From Limnomonas spitsbergensis (lineage: Eukaryota; Chlorophyta; Chlorophyceae; Chlamydomonadales), in assembly GCA_037349105.1 (NCBI GenBank), contig JAYJMM010000089.1, positions 1,240,001 to 1,304,000 on the forward strand: a DNA stretch of 64,000 nt. Direction: 5' to 3'. The position numbers and the translations under genes were made by a program. Position 1 is the first letter of the stretch; each line of letters starts with the position of its first letter. Below are positions 1 through 13,800 of this stretch, in pieces. The notes under the pieces are model-generated. The model was given only the letters and a program-made list of their open reading frames with translations, made no database searches and was not told where the DNA came from.

Positions 1-1195
1 GTCGTTGAGGACATTCACTAGGCATGGGCACTTAAATGAGACTGCTAAGAGGATAACGGTATATCCAATTGCCAATCATAAATGGGGGCATAGCACATGC
101 CCCCATAAAAACAGTTGCTGCCCATGCTGCATGAGCAGCAACTGTTTCATTGCAAGTCAGTGCAACAGCTCTCAGCACACAGCTCAAACGCCATGCCAAT
201 CACCTGCTCCGGGGTTAGCATTGGTTGGGGACAGCATGATGCTGGTACCGGAGTCCTTGGCCACTGCAACTGACGCAAGCAGGCTCATGCTGCAAGAAGC
301 CGTCCCTGAAGCTTGTCGCGTGCATGCGGACTCTGCAGCTGCTAGGATGCCAGGATGCAGCGCCACCGTTGGCAGAAACTCCTGGAGCATGCAAGCAGGT
401 GAAGCAGGGCATGGCGAATATAAGAGGTGCCTTGTTGAAGGGCCTGATAGCATGCCATGGTGGCCTGGTTTGCATGGATCAAGTCAGCAAGGCTAAGATT
501 GGGTCATGCTGGCACTTCTGGCTGCCTGTCGCTTTGCCCATGCTTATGGGCATGGTCTTGGTAAGCAGTCGAGAATGTGCGCGTACCCTCGGGTGCACGT
601 ATTCGACTGGTCCGCTGGGCGTCTTATCCCACAGGTACTTTCTGCTAGAAGGGAATCGCCAAGGGTTGCCTAGTGGCGCCGTGACCGCAGTCGTCTGTAA
701 AATCTCTCGTCTGTCTGAAGCTGCTCGCACAGGTGGGCTCCATTTACTGTAGGTTTGCGGCCCAGCTGCTTCCAAGTTAATCGGAGCAGATTTGAAAAAA
801 GCTGACATGGCACGGAGGCAGCGATGTCGTTTTGACCGATTGTCGCAGACGAAAGTAAGCGCATGCAATTACATAAAGCTGCTGAAACGTGAGTCAAATA
901 AAAAAGGAAGAGTGAAGAGGGCAACGGCAGAGCCGCGGGTCGTTCCCGTAGATTGTTAAAAATATTTCTGAAGGCAAGGGATTTTAACGATGCCTTCGCA
1001 TGTTTGACCATAGAAAGAAAGAAAGAAAACGCCTGAGCGTGGCTTGAGGAATACGGGATTTTAAATGCCGTACACCGGACATATCCTTTCTTACGACCTG
1101 CTAGTGATCACTTGCGACCGAACCACCGAAACCAATCGGGTTCTTTGTCATAACATAACTTTTTGTCAGAGGGCTGCGACGAGGTTAATTCTTAA
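1..1195. other. Upstream region, no supported gene
   Basis: Open frames here on both strands are short, overlapping and lack domain or composition support. The channel promoter probably lies in the 3' part, but I recognise no definite element. Confidence 0.5.
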
Positions 1196-1879
1196 ATGGC
1201 CACGGTACGCCCGTTTCAGTTTTCTGCAACCTGTACCACCAAGCGGCCATGTCCCACAATCCAGCGGCATCTGTTGCGAAGGTATCGGGAGGGCATGATG
1301 CCCTCAACGTCCATGCTGTTTGGATGCGTCAGAGAAGAAGAGGAAGAAGAACAAGGGATTTGCTATTCATCGGCCCTGGGCCCTGACATGATGTCGATGC
1401 AAGGTCCAAGACAGCTAACAAGCCATGCCAGGCAGCTGGCCTGCTGCATCTCTGATGCAAGGGCAATACGAACCAAGACGAAGGCCAAGAACAGGATGGA
1501 CAGCGGAGAAGCCAAGGCGAACAAAAATGTCATAGATCGCCCTTGGGAAGACGTTGGGGCCGACGATGCTGAAGCAAGCGATTGGGAGGGTACCTCGTTG
1601 GACATGGCCAGGCGACCACCGCCTCCTCCGCCCCAGACAACAGATTCCTTCATTCGGCTGCTGTACCACCGGATCTCATCAGCTGTAGCATGGGTCGCCT
1701 CTGGGTGGGGACCCGACGCCCCTGAGGGAGCCAGGCTGCTGGCTTGGGCCTTGCAGCTGGTGGCGAGCCTGCTCTTTGTGGTCCTCTACATCTGGAGCAC
1801 CTACTCGCATGCTCTGCCCGGCAGCCCTCGGCATCTGGCAGATATTTTCTTGTGCCTCGCCTTTGCGGCGGAGCTTGTG
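1196..1879 (+). CDS. Channel exon 1: N-terminus, S1 and start of S2
   Basis: The open frame starts at ATG 1196 and ends at the donor GTGAGC at 1880. It encodes a variable N-terminus with a Glu run and a Pro run, then a hydrophobic S1 (LLAWALQLVASLLFVVLYIW) and the first part of S2 ending AELV. ATG codons at 1294 and 1297 are alternative starts, and an upstream intron cannot be excluded. The first about 170 residues are not recognised. The TM part is well supported because it joins in frame to the S2-S3 exon. Confidence 0.55.
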
Positions 1880-4800
1880 GTGAGCACCGCCATCCTGAAC
1901 TCATTAATATGACTTTCTGATCAGTCATAAAAACCCGTAGATCCCCCAAGATAGATCCCCTCAGGTAGATCTCTTTAGACATAATTCATATATAGATCCT
2001 CCTGTCTGACATCTTCCAAGATTATATCCCAAGATGGTCACAGAAGATAGATCCCCCCAACATCAATTTCCCAAGATAGATCCCCCCAACATCAATTTCC
2101 CAAGATAGATCCCCCAAACATAAATTTCCCAAGATAGATCCCCCAAACATATATTTCCCAAGATAGATCCCCCAAACATCAATTTCCCAAGATAGATCCC
2201 CCAAACATTAATTTCCCAAGATAGATCCCCCAAACATCAATTTCCCAAGATAGATCCCCCAAACATCAATTTCCCAAGATAGATCCCCCAAACATTAATT
2301 TCCCAAGATAGATCCCCCAAACATCAATTTCCCAAGATAGATCCCCCAAACATTAATTTCCCAAGATAGATCCCCCAAACATCAATTTCCCTAGATAGAT
2401 CCCCCAAACATCAATTTCCCAAGATAGATCCCCAAACATCAATTTCCCAAGATAGATCCCCCTAACATAGATCCCTGGAGATACCGGCTGATTCCCTGAG
2501 ATGGATTCTTCAAAGATCGATCTCCAAGATGGACAACGAAAGATAGGTCCCCCAATTTCAATTCCCAAAGATAGACCCCACCCGAGATAGATCCCTCAAG
2601 AAAGATCCCTCAATGGACCAGCACATTCCCTCATTCCACAAAGAGTCAAAGATAGATACCACCTGGAGAAATCTCTTAGAAAAGATTCCCAAACATAGAT
2701 CCTCCAAGATACAAATAGATCCACCAGGAGAGATCTCCCTAGATCCCGCAAGATGTCCGTAGATCGCCCAAGATAGATCCCCCAAGGTCTGAAATCCTGA
2801 ATCTAGGACCATGATGGGTTTGGCGTACCTGACACAAGCAGCGTAATCTTCATCACTGAGGCTGGTGAACTTGAACAACATTTCCTTGCATTTCCCTGAA
2901 TATCCCAGAAGCATTTACTTATATTTCTTCTATATCGCAAAAGCATAGCCCACACCTCAACTATCTACTTAACTATCTCAGAATCATTGCCTCGCAACTC
3001 GTAGAATATCTCAGAAGCATTTTCCTGCACCTCCTTACACATTTCAAAATCGTGACCCTGTATCTCGCGTAACACCTCCCCCAGGTCAGGCTGCGCGAGG
3101 CTTCCTCCTTGGATTCCCCGGGCACTGGCGGCGGGCGCGGCCGTCCGCTCCCCGCAGCCGCCCTGTCCGCCACCACCTTCATCGATGTGCTCTCCTTCAT
3201 GCCGGGGATCATCGAGGGCCTGGCGCTGCTGATCGTCCCGGCCGCCACGGCCATCGCCGCCGCCGTCGGCGGCCACGTGCCGGCCTTTCTGACCATGGCG
3301 GCCCCTGACCTGCGCTGGCTGCGCGTGCTTCGTGCCATGCGGCTGCTGAGGCTGCTGCTGCTGACGGGCAACCTTCCGACGATGAAGACCAGCGCAACCT
3401 CTTTGCTCAGCGGTGCGGTCAACGTCAGGCTGACGCAGCTGGTTGCTGGCGTGCTGGCTCTCATGTTCACCAGGTGGGTGCCCGGCCTTCTTTTATTTCA
3501 GCTACAATTCAGCTACAATCCAGCTACAATCCAGCTACAATTCAGCTGCGATTCAGCTACGATTCGGAGCTTGCAGCTGTGAGGGCAGAGCAGCATGCCC
3601 TGCTGCTTGTGCCACGGACTGTAGGCCTGTCGTGGACTCGTGGTTTGATCCCCATCGGCCCAGGGATGGCCACCCGGCGGGCACCCGAAAGGCGGTCTGG
3701 CGCGTATTAATTAGACATTCGTTGCTGACGTGCTGGCTCTCATGTCTGCCAGGTGGCTGACTGACCTGCTGGTCTTGGATCTCGAACTCAGAGGGGGGGC
3801 TGTATATTTTAGCAAAACGGATCCGATCGCTCCAGGTGCTGGTGCGCGAGCTCGCATGTTTATAAATATTTAGATACCAGTACGCAGGGGAAGTGCTCAG
3901 GGGTGGGTGGGGTGCTGTTTGAATTCAGCAGAAAGGATCTGATTACTTCAGGTGTGCAAGCTCGCATGCTAATAAATAAATAGATACACGAACAAGTGTA
4001 TGGATTAGGGAAGCCGCCCATTTTGGGCGAAGCATGGGACCTGGCACAACCTCTCATATTCACTTTATAAAGGGGAGCGGGAACAAGTGCAGGACCTGAA
4101 GCCCTCGGATCCGCTTGCGAGATCTGGGAAGGAAATGCGCCGCAGGCAAGTGTGTCCAGAGCACGATGCAACAAGATCCCTTACCAAGGTACACATCCTG
4201 TGATTTGAATTTGAATGATTTTTCAAGAAAGTATACCCGTGAATGTATGCGACCAAGAGCATGGGTAAATATAGGACAGGGGCGCCTGTCTATTAAATGT
4301 AAAAATATCGATGAGTCACAAGTGGGGTAGATGAGAGACCTTGGAAGAGTAGAGCCCAAATATTAGGCCAACGCACTCTCGCTCTGCAACTCAGGGACCA
4401 ATGGTAGGTCCCCTGATGGCGGCGCCAGTCTGTCCAAAGCAAGATGCGCTATCCTTAGCCTACCCGCGCTACTACCCCCTGCCAAAATTGAACTGTTATG
4501 TTTTGCTCATAATGATCCCCTGTTGCAAGTTGTTTCCATCCCGATGCATTGTTCCAAGCATTTCCCCTTCCTGATTGCTCCTCCCGCAGTGCCAGCCTGA
4601 TCCACCTGGCTGAGAAGATGCCTAGTTCTTCCCCATCCCTATCCCATGTTCCAACTCCTCCCCCTTCCTGATTGCTCCTCCCGCAGTGCCAGCCTGATCC
4701 ACCTTGCTGAGAAGATGCCTAGTTCTTCCCCATCCCTATCCCATGTTCCAACTTCCCCCCCCTTCCTGATTGCTCCTCCCGCAGTGCCAGCCTGATCCAC

Positions 4801-7800
4801 CTGGCTGAGAAGATGCCTAGTTCTTCCCCATTCCTATCCCATGTTCCAACTTCCCCCCCCCTTCCTGATTGCTCCTCCCGCAGTGCCAGCCTGATCCACC
4901 TGGCTGAGAAGATGCCTAGTTCTTCCCCATCCCTATCCCATGTTCCAACTTCCCCCCCCCTTCCTGATTGCTCCTCCCGCAGTGCCAGCCTGATCCACCT
5001 GGCTGAGAAGATGCCTAGTTCTTCCTCATTCCTATCCCATGTTCCAACTTCCCCCCCTTCCTGATTGCTCCTCCCGCAGTGCCAGCTTGATCCACCTGGC
5101 TGAGAAGATGCCTAGTTCTTCCCCATCCCTATCCCATGTTCCAACTTCCCCCCCCTTCCTGATTGCTCCTCCCGCAGTGCCAGCCTGATCCACCTGGCTG
5201 AGAAGATGCCGTGGCACAACGCCCTGTACTTCGTCATCACCTCACTGACCACAGTCGGGTGAGGCTTTGCCGGAAGACCGGGGCGGGTCCCTGGGAGGAA
5301 ACATGGAGATGGCAAAAGGAGAAACCTGAGAGTCGGCAGGAAAAACTGGGGGATAGAGACGACATCTTAGCATCTCTGAAGTTGGATTTAGCCAGCTCAA
5401 GGAAACCTGAAGTTTTTTCAGGGGAACTTACGCGGGTCAAAGAAAACCTTTATGCCTCAAAAGGGGATTTCCGTCAGGTCATAGAGAGCTGCCAGTTAGC
5501 CGTGTCAATGACAACATTTATGCCTTTCAAGGTATATAGAAGTTAGACAGCTCAAGGAAAATGTAGACGACTCTGAAGGGGAATGTAGACGGGCCAACAC
5601 AAAAAAGTCTCTTCAGGTGAGTTTAGACAGCTCAAAGGCTGAGCTGCCATGGCCTATGCCTAACTATCTGAAAGTGCCTTCTTGCGCTTCAGCTAAGGCA
5701 ATACTGGTACCAAGACAATCATGTGCGCCAATACTGATCGTCATTTTCATAAGGCCGAGCTGCCTTTGCCTATACCTTATCATCTGAATGTGCCTTCTTT
5801 CACTGCACGGAAGGCAAAGCTATTCCCAAGACCATGTGTGCCGATACTGGTAATCACAATTAAAACTGTGGGCTGCCTTTGCCTTCGTCGAGTTATGTAG
5901 AGGCGCCTTGTGCTGTAGGTACGGCGATGCTGTTGCCAAGCATGTTTGCCTCTACTGTGGGCTGCCTTTGCCTTCGTCGAATTATCTAGAGGCGCCTTGT
6001 GCCGTAGGTACGGCGATGCTGTTGCCAAGCATGTTTGCATGTATTGGTCTTCTTTTTTATAACCTTGAGCTGCCTTTGCCTTTGCCTTATCATGTGGGAG
6101 TTCCCTCTTGCATTTGCAGGTACGGCGATATTGTGGCACACACCAGCATGGGGCGTGCGGTGGTCCTGGGCATGATCTGCATAGGAGTGGTTCTGATCCC
6201 AGTCCGAGCCAGCCAGCTGTGGACGCAGCTCAGTGCCATGAGGGTGCGTTACTGCGTTGGGTTGAGGGTTTAAGGGTATAGGGTCACTTTTACAGCATGT
6301 GGGTTTAGGGTATAGTGTTAATGCTCTGAACCAGGTCAGGGTTTGCAAGCATTGGACCCCGCTCAATGCCATGCGGGTGTGTTAGGTCAAGGTTTAAGAG
6401 TTGTGGGCTGTTATCACAGTGTTTAGCGTCTAGGGTTCAAGGTGATGTTCCCGGTCAGGGCCAGCCAGATGGGGACTCAGCTCAGTGCCATTCCGGTCTG
6501 AAGTGGAGGGTTCAGGGGTTCGGGATTTTTATTACAGTGCCTAGGGTTTATGTTATAAGGTTCAGGTTCTGATCCTGGTCAGGGCCAGCCAGCTAGGGAC
6601 CCAGCTCAGTGCCATGAAAGTGCGTTGGGTTAAGCGTTAATAATTTAGGGTCCTTTAGGGTGTACTATAGCTGTGTGTGGCGGAGAGAATCCCCCATCTT
6701 GCAGAGCTTGCACTTTGCACAAAATGACACATACATAGAAACAGGGCACTCTAGCTGTGTGTGGAGGAAAGCATCCCCAGCTTCCTAAAAGCATCCCCAG
6801 CTTCCTAAAAGCATCCCCAGCTTCCTAAAAGCTTGTCCCGCACACACATTGATTTATAAACAAAATACGTCCAAAGTCATGGATTGAGGAAAACAAACCG
6901 ACTTTCAACATGCTGCAAAGCTTTAAACCAAGCAAACCGACTTTCAACATGCTGCAAAGCTTTTAACCAAGCAAACCGTAAATGCTGCCCTTCTGCTGGT
7001 TTATGCGTGCAGATCCACTCGGGGAACCTCCGACGAGGCCAGCCGTTCGTCCTGCTCAGCGGGAGGGTGACCGAGGTGTGTCAGAAGCAAGGGATCATGG
7101 TTCAGGGTTCAGGGTTACCCAGAGGTATGGAGAGGTATGGGGGCAGATTCGGCAGTAATCGGGCCGAGTTGGGCACTTGGCGTTGACTTTGATTGCTGGA
7201 GAGTGTCCTCTATCACGTATAAAAGTGGTTGTATTCTCCAGTAACCGATAAGAGTGGTTGGTTTGTCTGGTAACTGTTAAAGCAGGTGGGTAAAAGCGGT
7301 TGGTTTTGTCCAGTGGGTCGATTACTGGTAAAGTGTTTCTGGTTCCTGTTCCAGATGCATGCCTTCAGCGACATGTGCGATGAGTTGACTCATAAAACTG
7401 GTTGCTTGCCCCCTCTCACGTACAGCGGGTTGTGTGTCCTCTCACTCGCGGAAATCGTTTTGTCTATTGTCTCCCTTCAAGATTGCTTGTTTGACCTCTT
7501 GCTAATAGTGTCCACTGTCTAGGTGCCTTCAGCGACATGTTCAGAGAGTTCAGTTAACAAAACTGGATGTTTGGCCTCCCTGTGGCATTGCAGGATGTTT
7601 GTCCTCGCACTCACGAAACTAGTTTTGTTTGTCCTGTCATTTCAAAACTGCGTGTTCGACCTCTTGCTAACAATGTCCAGGTACGCGGCTTAAGCGACAA
7701 GCACAGAGCGTGCACTAGAATTAAATAAAGAAATAATAAGCCCTGAGGCGTGGATTAAGGAAGCCACCCGTTTGGCAGTAGCACTAGGTGGGCTACCAGA

Positions 7801-10800
7801 GCGTTCGGTAATATAACTGTTTGTGTACCACCTGGGTCCTTCCTAATGAAACATAATATATTTTGTGTTCAGGTCCGGGCGTTCAGCAACACGTTCAGCG
7901 ACAGGACCCGCGAGCTCACTTCAAGTAACTGCTCCCTTACCTCCTTCCTAATGAAACATGAATTGATTTGTGTCCAGGTGCGGGCCTTCAGCGACATGTT
8001 CAGTGAGTTCAGGCTACAGAGCCGGCAGGGTCCAGTGAGGAGCCGCAACATGCACCTCGTGTACCTGGGTGGGCGGCCCTCCAACGAGATGCTGGCATTT
8101 CAGGTGGGGACTCAAAGTGAATATTTATCTTCTAACCTAAACCCTTAATCTTGTTAGGAGCCGCAACATGCACTGAGTCTATCTGGGTGGGCGGTATTCC
8201 AACCAGATGCTGGCATTTCAGGTGGGGAATCACAGTTTTCGCGACCTTGCCGCCTGGGACCCAAATTGCGCTCTTCGGGCAAGGTGGACGCTCCACGCTA
8301 AAATATACGCGGGGCCCCTAACCCGCCCTTTTTTCATAATTAGTACTAAAAATAATAATAAAAGCTACGTGGAGGGCCCCCCAAAATGCCCTTCCCGAAG
8401 TGGAGGAACATTTTGGTAAGTTCAAGTGAATCTCATGCCCTTCACCCTTCATCCTGTCAGGAGCCGCAACATTCTCCAGGTGTATATGGGTGGACGGCCC
8501 TCAAATGAAGCGCTTCAGTTCCGTGCAGGGACTCTCAGGTTTTGGGTGCAAGATTTTTGTTGTTGATACCATGTTGATGCAGCCACCCACAGCCTTTTGC
8601 GACAGGGCCAGGCAGAGCGAACCGGGGGGGAAACATGCTACTTTTGTGGGCCTCAAACACTCACGTTTATTCTGGATCTCTGACACCAAAAGGCTGGAGA
8701 CATGCCCCAGTTGCACGCATCCCACAGCTCGAATTCGAGGCTTGTAAATCCATGTTTCACGACCCTGGGAATCAGCGTTTAGTAGCATGAAACTGGTTTG
8801 CCCCCCCCCCCCCAACACACATGCACTCTCCAAACCCCACACACACATGCACTTGCTAAACCCCGCACACACATGCACTTGCTACCCCCCCCCCTTTCAC
8901 ACACACACATGCCCTCGCTAAACCCCCCCACACACATGCACTCGCTCAACCCTGATGCAACGTGCTCTGCAGGAGCTTCATGAAAACAGCCTGTCGCTGG
9001 TGGAGGGCAGCGTGCTCAGCACAGCAGACCTCCTCCAGGTGGGTGTTCAGGGGAAGGGATAGGTAAGTGCTCAGGGTAGGCGGTCAAGATCAGGCCTCAG
9101 GGTGAAGTCCCTGGCTGGCGGAGGGTGCCCAGCGTCCTCAACACAAGGTGCAAGCCTCCTATCTTCATACAGGTCGTTTATTTTGGTAAGGGTGAACTGA
9201 TTGGGGTTCAGGGTGAAGTCGTCACTTGTGGGGTAGGCGTCATCAGCACAGGATGCCTCCCTATAGGTCGGTGTTCAGGGGTGAGGGTTTAGTATGGGGT
9301 AAAGGATCGGGGCTCATGTCCAGGGCACTGGTGGGGGCAAAGCTTGGTCAGCACAGCATGTCAACATGCCTCCTCCAGATCAGTGCCAAGAGTTGGGGGT
9401 CAGGGGTCCAGGGTTACATTGCTGGAGGAGGGGACCTTCCTTGGGACAGCATACCTGCCATACGTTTATGTTTTTGTTGCTGCTGGTCCCCCCCGGCTCC
9501 CTCTGCCTGGCCCTTTCGAAAAAAGGCTTTGGGTGGTTGCCTCCACTTTTTACTGACAACCTTAAAGAAACAAGCCCTGCCAGAGTCCCCGGCTTGTGCT
9601 GGGATACACGGGGGACGGTGTCAAGATCGCTGCGTTGTGAAAGCTGATTATAAAGCTCATTCATGGCATTTCGGTCATTTTTGAAGTTCGTGCAGCCCTG
9701 GAGCTGGCTAACTGCTTTAACCCTGATGTGGAGGTGTAGGATGTGGACATCCTATGAAGTAATGCTGGCAGTATTTCTTGCCACGCATGTAGGCATCCCC
9801 CCCTTTCTCTGCTGCACCATACATAGGTTCGTGCAGGGTCAGCCCGAGCAGCCCTGGTGCTGGCTAACCGCTTCAGCCCTGATGTGGAGGCGGAGGATCT
9901 AGACGTGTTGTTCAGAGTGTGGGCCATAAAGAGCTTCACAAAGTGTGTTCCCCTCACCGTCCAGGTGAGTGGACTGAACTGTTCATGATTGGGCACCCTG
10001 ACCTGCAGACAGAAAAGAGTGTGGGCCATAAATAGCTTTACGATCTTTGTTCCTCTGACCGTCCAGGTGCATGGACTGCACTGTCATGATACTAATGATG
10101 ACGCTTTTCAGCCCTCATGTGCTGCTGTTTGGGTTAACGGCCGTAGGCCGAGTATTGTTTGGCCCCTATTGGCCCAGTGGTGGTTGCCCGGCAGCCCCTT
10201 AAAAGGGATATGGTGTGCGCTGAAATAATTCCGGTGCTGATTCAGGCAGCCAGGGAGCTGCCACTGAGCGGTGACTTCACATGTTGCCAATGGATGCCTT
10301 GATTGGGTATCACAACTGTGTGATGATTGGGTAACATAAATGTGTGATGATTGATTGATTGATTGATTGATTGGGTATCACAAATGTATGATGATTGGGT
10401 ATCACAATTGTTATGTATGATGACTAGGTATCACAACTGTGTGATAATTGGGTATCACAAGTGTGTGATGATTGGGTATCACAAGTGTGTGATGATTGGG
10501 TATCACAACTGTGTGATGATTGGGTAACATAAATGTGTGATGATTGATTGATTGATTGATTGGGTATCATAAATGTATGATGATTGGGTATCACAATTGT
10601 TATGTATGATGACTAGGTATCACAACTGTGTGATGATTGGGTATCACAAGTGTGTGATGATTGGGTATCACAAGTGTGTGATGATTGGGTATCACAAATG
10701 TGTGATGATTTCAGATACGTCCGAACCTGCTAGAGGAGACCCTCAATCCGTACAGGATGCCGGGGGCCCAGATCCTGTGGGCCCTAGGCGGCCGCTGAGC

Positions 10801-13800
10801 GCCAATTCGGCATCTTGGCGTTGGCCTTCTTCTCTGTTGTCGTTTTTCTTAGGTCAATACCCACAAAAGGAGGGCACGCCCTTGGCTTCTGCTGTGCGTG
10901 CAGGTCCTGAGGGCCTCAAGCCTGGCCAAGGTGGCCCCCTTCCTGGACCCCGCTAACGACACCATTGCCAGCACTCAGCAGACGCGGCACCGCCTGCTGG
11001 CCCTCTCTTGCGTCTGTCCAGGTGCGGCCGTACCCTTTTGGACAGACTCGTGAAAGAATGAAAGAAAGGAAGAAAGAAAGAAAGCTACGCCCCGTGGGAG
11101 GCGTTCGAGTTAAGAAAACAGCGCAGCCTGGGCCAAAGCCACATCCGCACCGTTACCATTACAGACTTGTGCACCTGTCCTCCGCAAATGGCTTTAGCCT
11201 TGCAAGTCTGAGCCATACAAGTTTGGGTCATGCTAGTATGGGCCATGCAAAGTTGGGGCATGCAAATGGTTTGGGCCATGCAAGTTTGCGCCATGTAAGT
11301 CTGAGCCATGCAAGTATGCGACATGCAAGTTTGTGCCATGCAATGTTGAGCCATGCAAGCTTGGGCCGAGCATTGAACCATTTGCATTATTTCCTTCACG
11401 TCTTGAAAGAGTGCATGCTTGTCTCGGGATGAACCGCTCACGAGAAATACTGGCCCTGGTACCTCTCTAGAGCCTCAAGGGTACTTGGTACCTGGTCCCA
11501 CCCTGGTATTGGCTGCTGCATGCCTGACTTGCTGGACTCCCAAATAGATGTTGGCACCAGGCTCCTCTTTACATGCCATATGCATTTGCTCAACACGTAG
11601 CTGTCTGAGGAAATCATATTGCCCATTTCCTGAGGCTGTGACTTTTCCTTGCGGAAACAAACTCATGAGCGTCGACCCTCTAGCCCAGCATCCTTCAGGC
11701 TGCTGTGAGGAACCTGTTCTCTGCTCCTCTGTACACGTCGGATGTGCCTGATATACGCCTAGCTGCCTGAGGAACTCATCTCCTGCTGTGACAAACACAG
11801 GAGCGTCGACCTTACTGACCAACATTCTCCAGACCGCAAACACATCCCCAGACCTCAAGGTAAGCGAGGAGTCCAAGTGAGGGTGAAGGGTTTAACCTAG
11901 ACCCTAAACCCTAGAACCTTAAGCCATGCACGTATCATTGGTGCTTTGCATCTCACTCCTTCCTTCATTTCAAACACCTCCCAGACCTGAAGGTAAGCGT
12001 GGGGCTAAAGTGTGGATCCCAAATAAATAAGATCTTGATGCATACAGGTTGAGAGATCGAACCCGCCACATGATCTTCTCACTCCCCCTTTCTAGTTCAC
12101 CGGGTTCCGTGTTCCTGCCCCCTCACATAGGAGGGTGGCATGGCTGCACCATGGTCCTGGCTGTGCATGGTAGCTGGAATTGAGATAAGTCATTCCCTAC
12201 CAGCCCCATGCGGCCAAGCGTTCAGCAGGGCCCAGTGGGTATGCATCGTTCTAAACATAATGATGTAACTCTTCAGTTTTGTATGTATGTGTGACGTATT
12301 TCAATGTTTGAGGTCAGGCTTTGCCAGACCTTCAGCACATTTCAGTTTCTAGATTTGTACAGCTGATTGGGGGCCCAGCAAACGAGAATAGCAGACATGC
12401 GCCCAACATACAGAAAACGCAATGCACTTTGGCCACCTGAAAAGTGCAGTTGCCTTCCTGCATAGGTTGAGGAGCTTCGTGTATGGGCCGATGCGAAAGA
12501 CACGCCCACCCTCACCCTTGAAAAATGCACAGTCATTACCAAGGCTTGTCTCAGAAGATGCCGTGTATGACAGGGCTCTACAAACCGGTCGGTTCCCGAA
12601 CAGAATTGGACAAAAGAAAAAAAAGCCGGGGAAAAGCGTGAGGGGGGTTCCGGCGAAGCCGGAAAAAAAGGGGAAAGTATGAATGTTCTCCGGCTTACGT
12701 GATTTGGGGCCGGAGGCCCACAAACTCTTATCCGGCTCTTATTCTCCCCGGCTGTTCCATGTTTATTCCCTTGAACATACTCTCAGCACGCCATTATGGC
12801 TAGTGGTTCTAAAGAGCGGTTGTCTGCTAGCCAACCCTTCAACTTCGGCATGTGGTCGTTAGACAAAGCGAAGGAGCTAGCCACGTCTCGAAGTCGAGGA
12901 GCAACGTCGCGAAGTCGAGGTTGAGATCGACCTCACCGAAACCGCCCCAGCCGAAAAAGACGAAACAGCCCCAGCCGAAACAGCCTCCTCTCTCGTCTCG
13001 CTGGCGATCTTCCCTCAGGCAGACGGCACCTCACTTGAAAGCCTACCTGATATACGCCATCGATTCCCTACCTCTTCCGACAGCTCCAAAAGAGGAGGAT
13101 AAATTGTAGTTATGTGTGTAGTTATGTGTGTGCAGGTTTGTGTCTAGGAGTGTCTTTTGAGACTAGAGAAGATCGAACTGTTTGTTATCAGCGGGAAGAA
13201 AAAATCACACTTTTCACACTGTTTCGGAAAACCGGACGGACAAAAAAGATGACTCCGGCTCGGGAAAAAAACCGGAGAGTGCGGAAAAAGTGCCCGGCTA
13301 AACCGGTCAGTTCCCAGACCCCATTGTAGACCCCTGGTGTATGATAGGGCACGCCTGGCAGCCAGGAATGGTGTCGGGGAATAGCGTAGTTGAGTTCGCT
13401 GTACTTTCGTGGATGTGTGGAATTGGCGGCGGTTAGGGATCTTGTATCTAAAGCTCCGAACCCTTCAATCTGAATCCTAAATGCATGTGTCATATAGGCG
13501 GGGTATTGGCGGGGGTTTAGGACTCTCATCCGAAAGTGTGACCCCTACACTTTGCACCCTTCATTAATGTGTAGTGCAGGCCAGGGTTAAGGATTCTCAA
13601 TCCTAAGCTCTAAATCCTACACTCTAAACCCTGCACTCTAAACCCTACAATCTAAACCCTTCATATGTATGCAATGCAGGCGAGGGTTCAGGATGATTAG
13701 TCCTGAGCTATGAGGCCCACACTCTGAACCCAGTATGCATGACGGACACAGGCGAGGGTTCAGGATTAATCCGAATCCAAATCCGAAATCCGAATACGAA

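Noticed and set aside
5..868. Overlapping frames of 86-163 codons at the left end
   Set aside because: Mutually overlapping on both strands, with no recognisable domain and no splice chain.
12852..13109. 85-codon frame inside the hAT element as a transposase remnant
   Set aside because: It is Lys/Pro/Ser/Gln rich without any hAT or zinc-finger motif.
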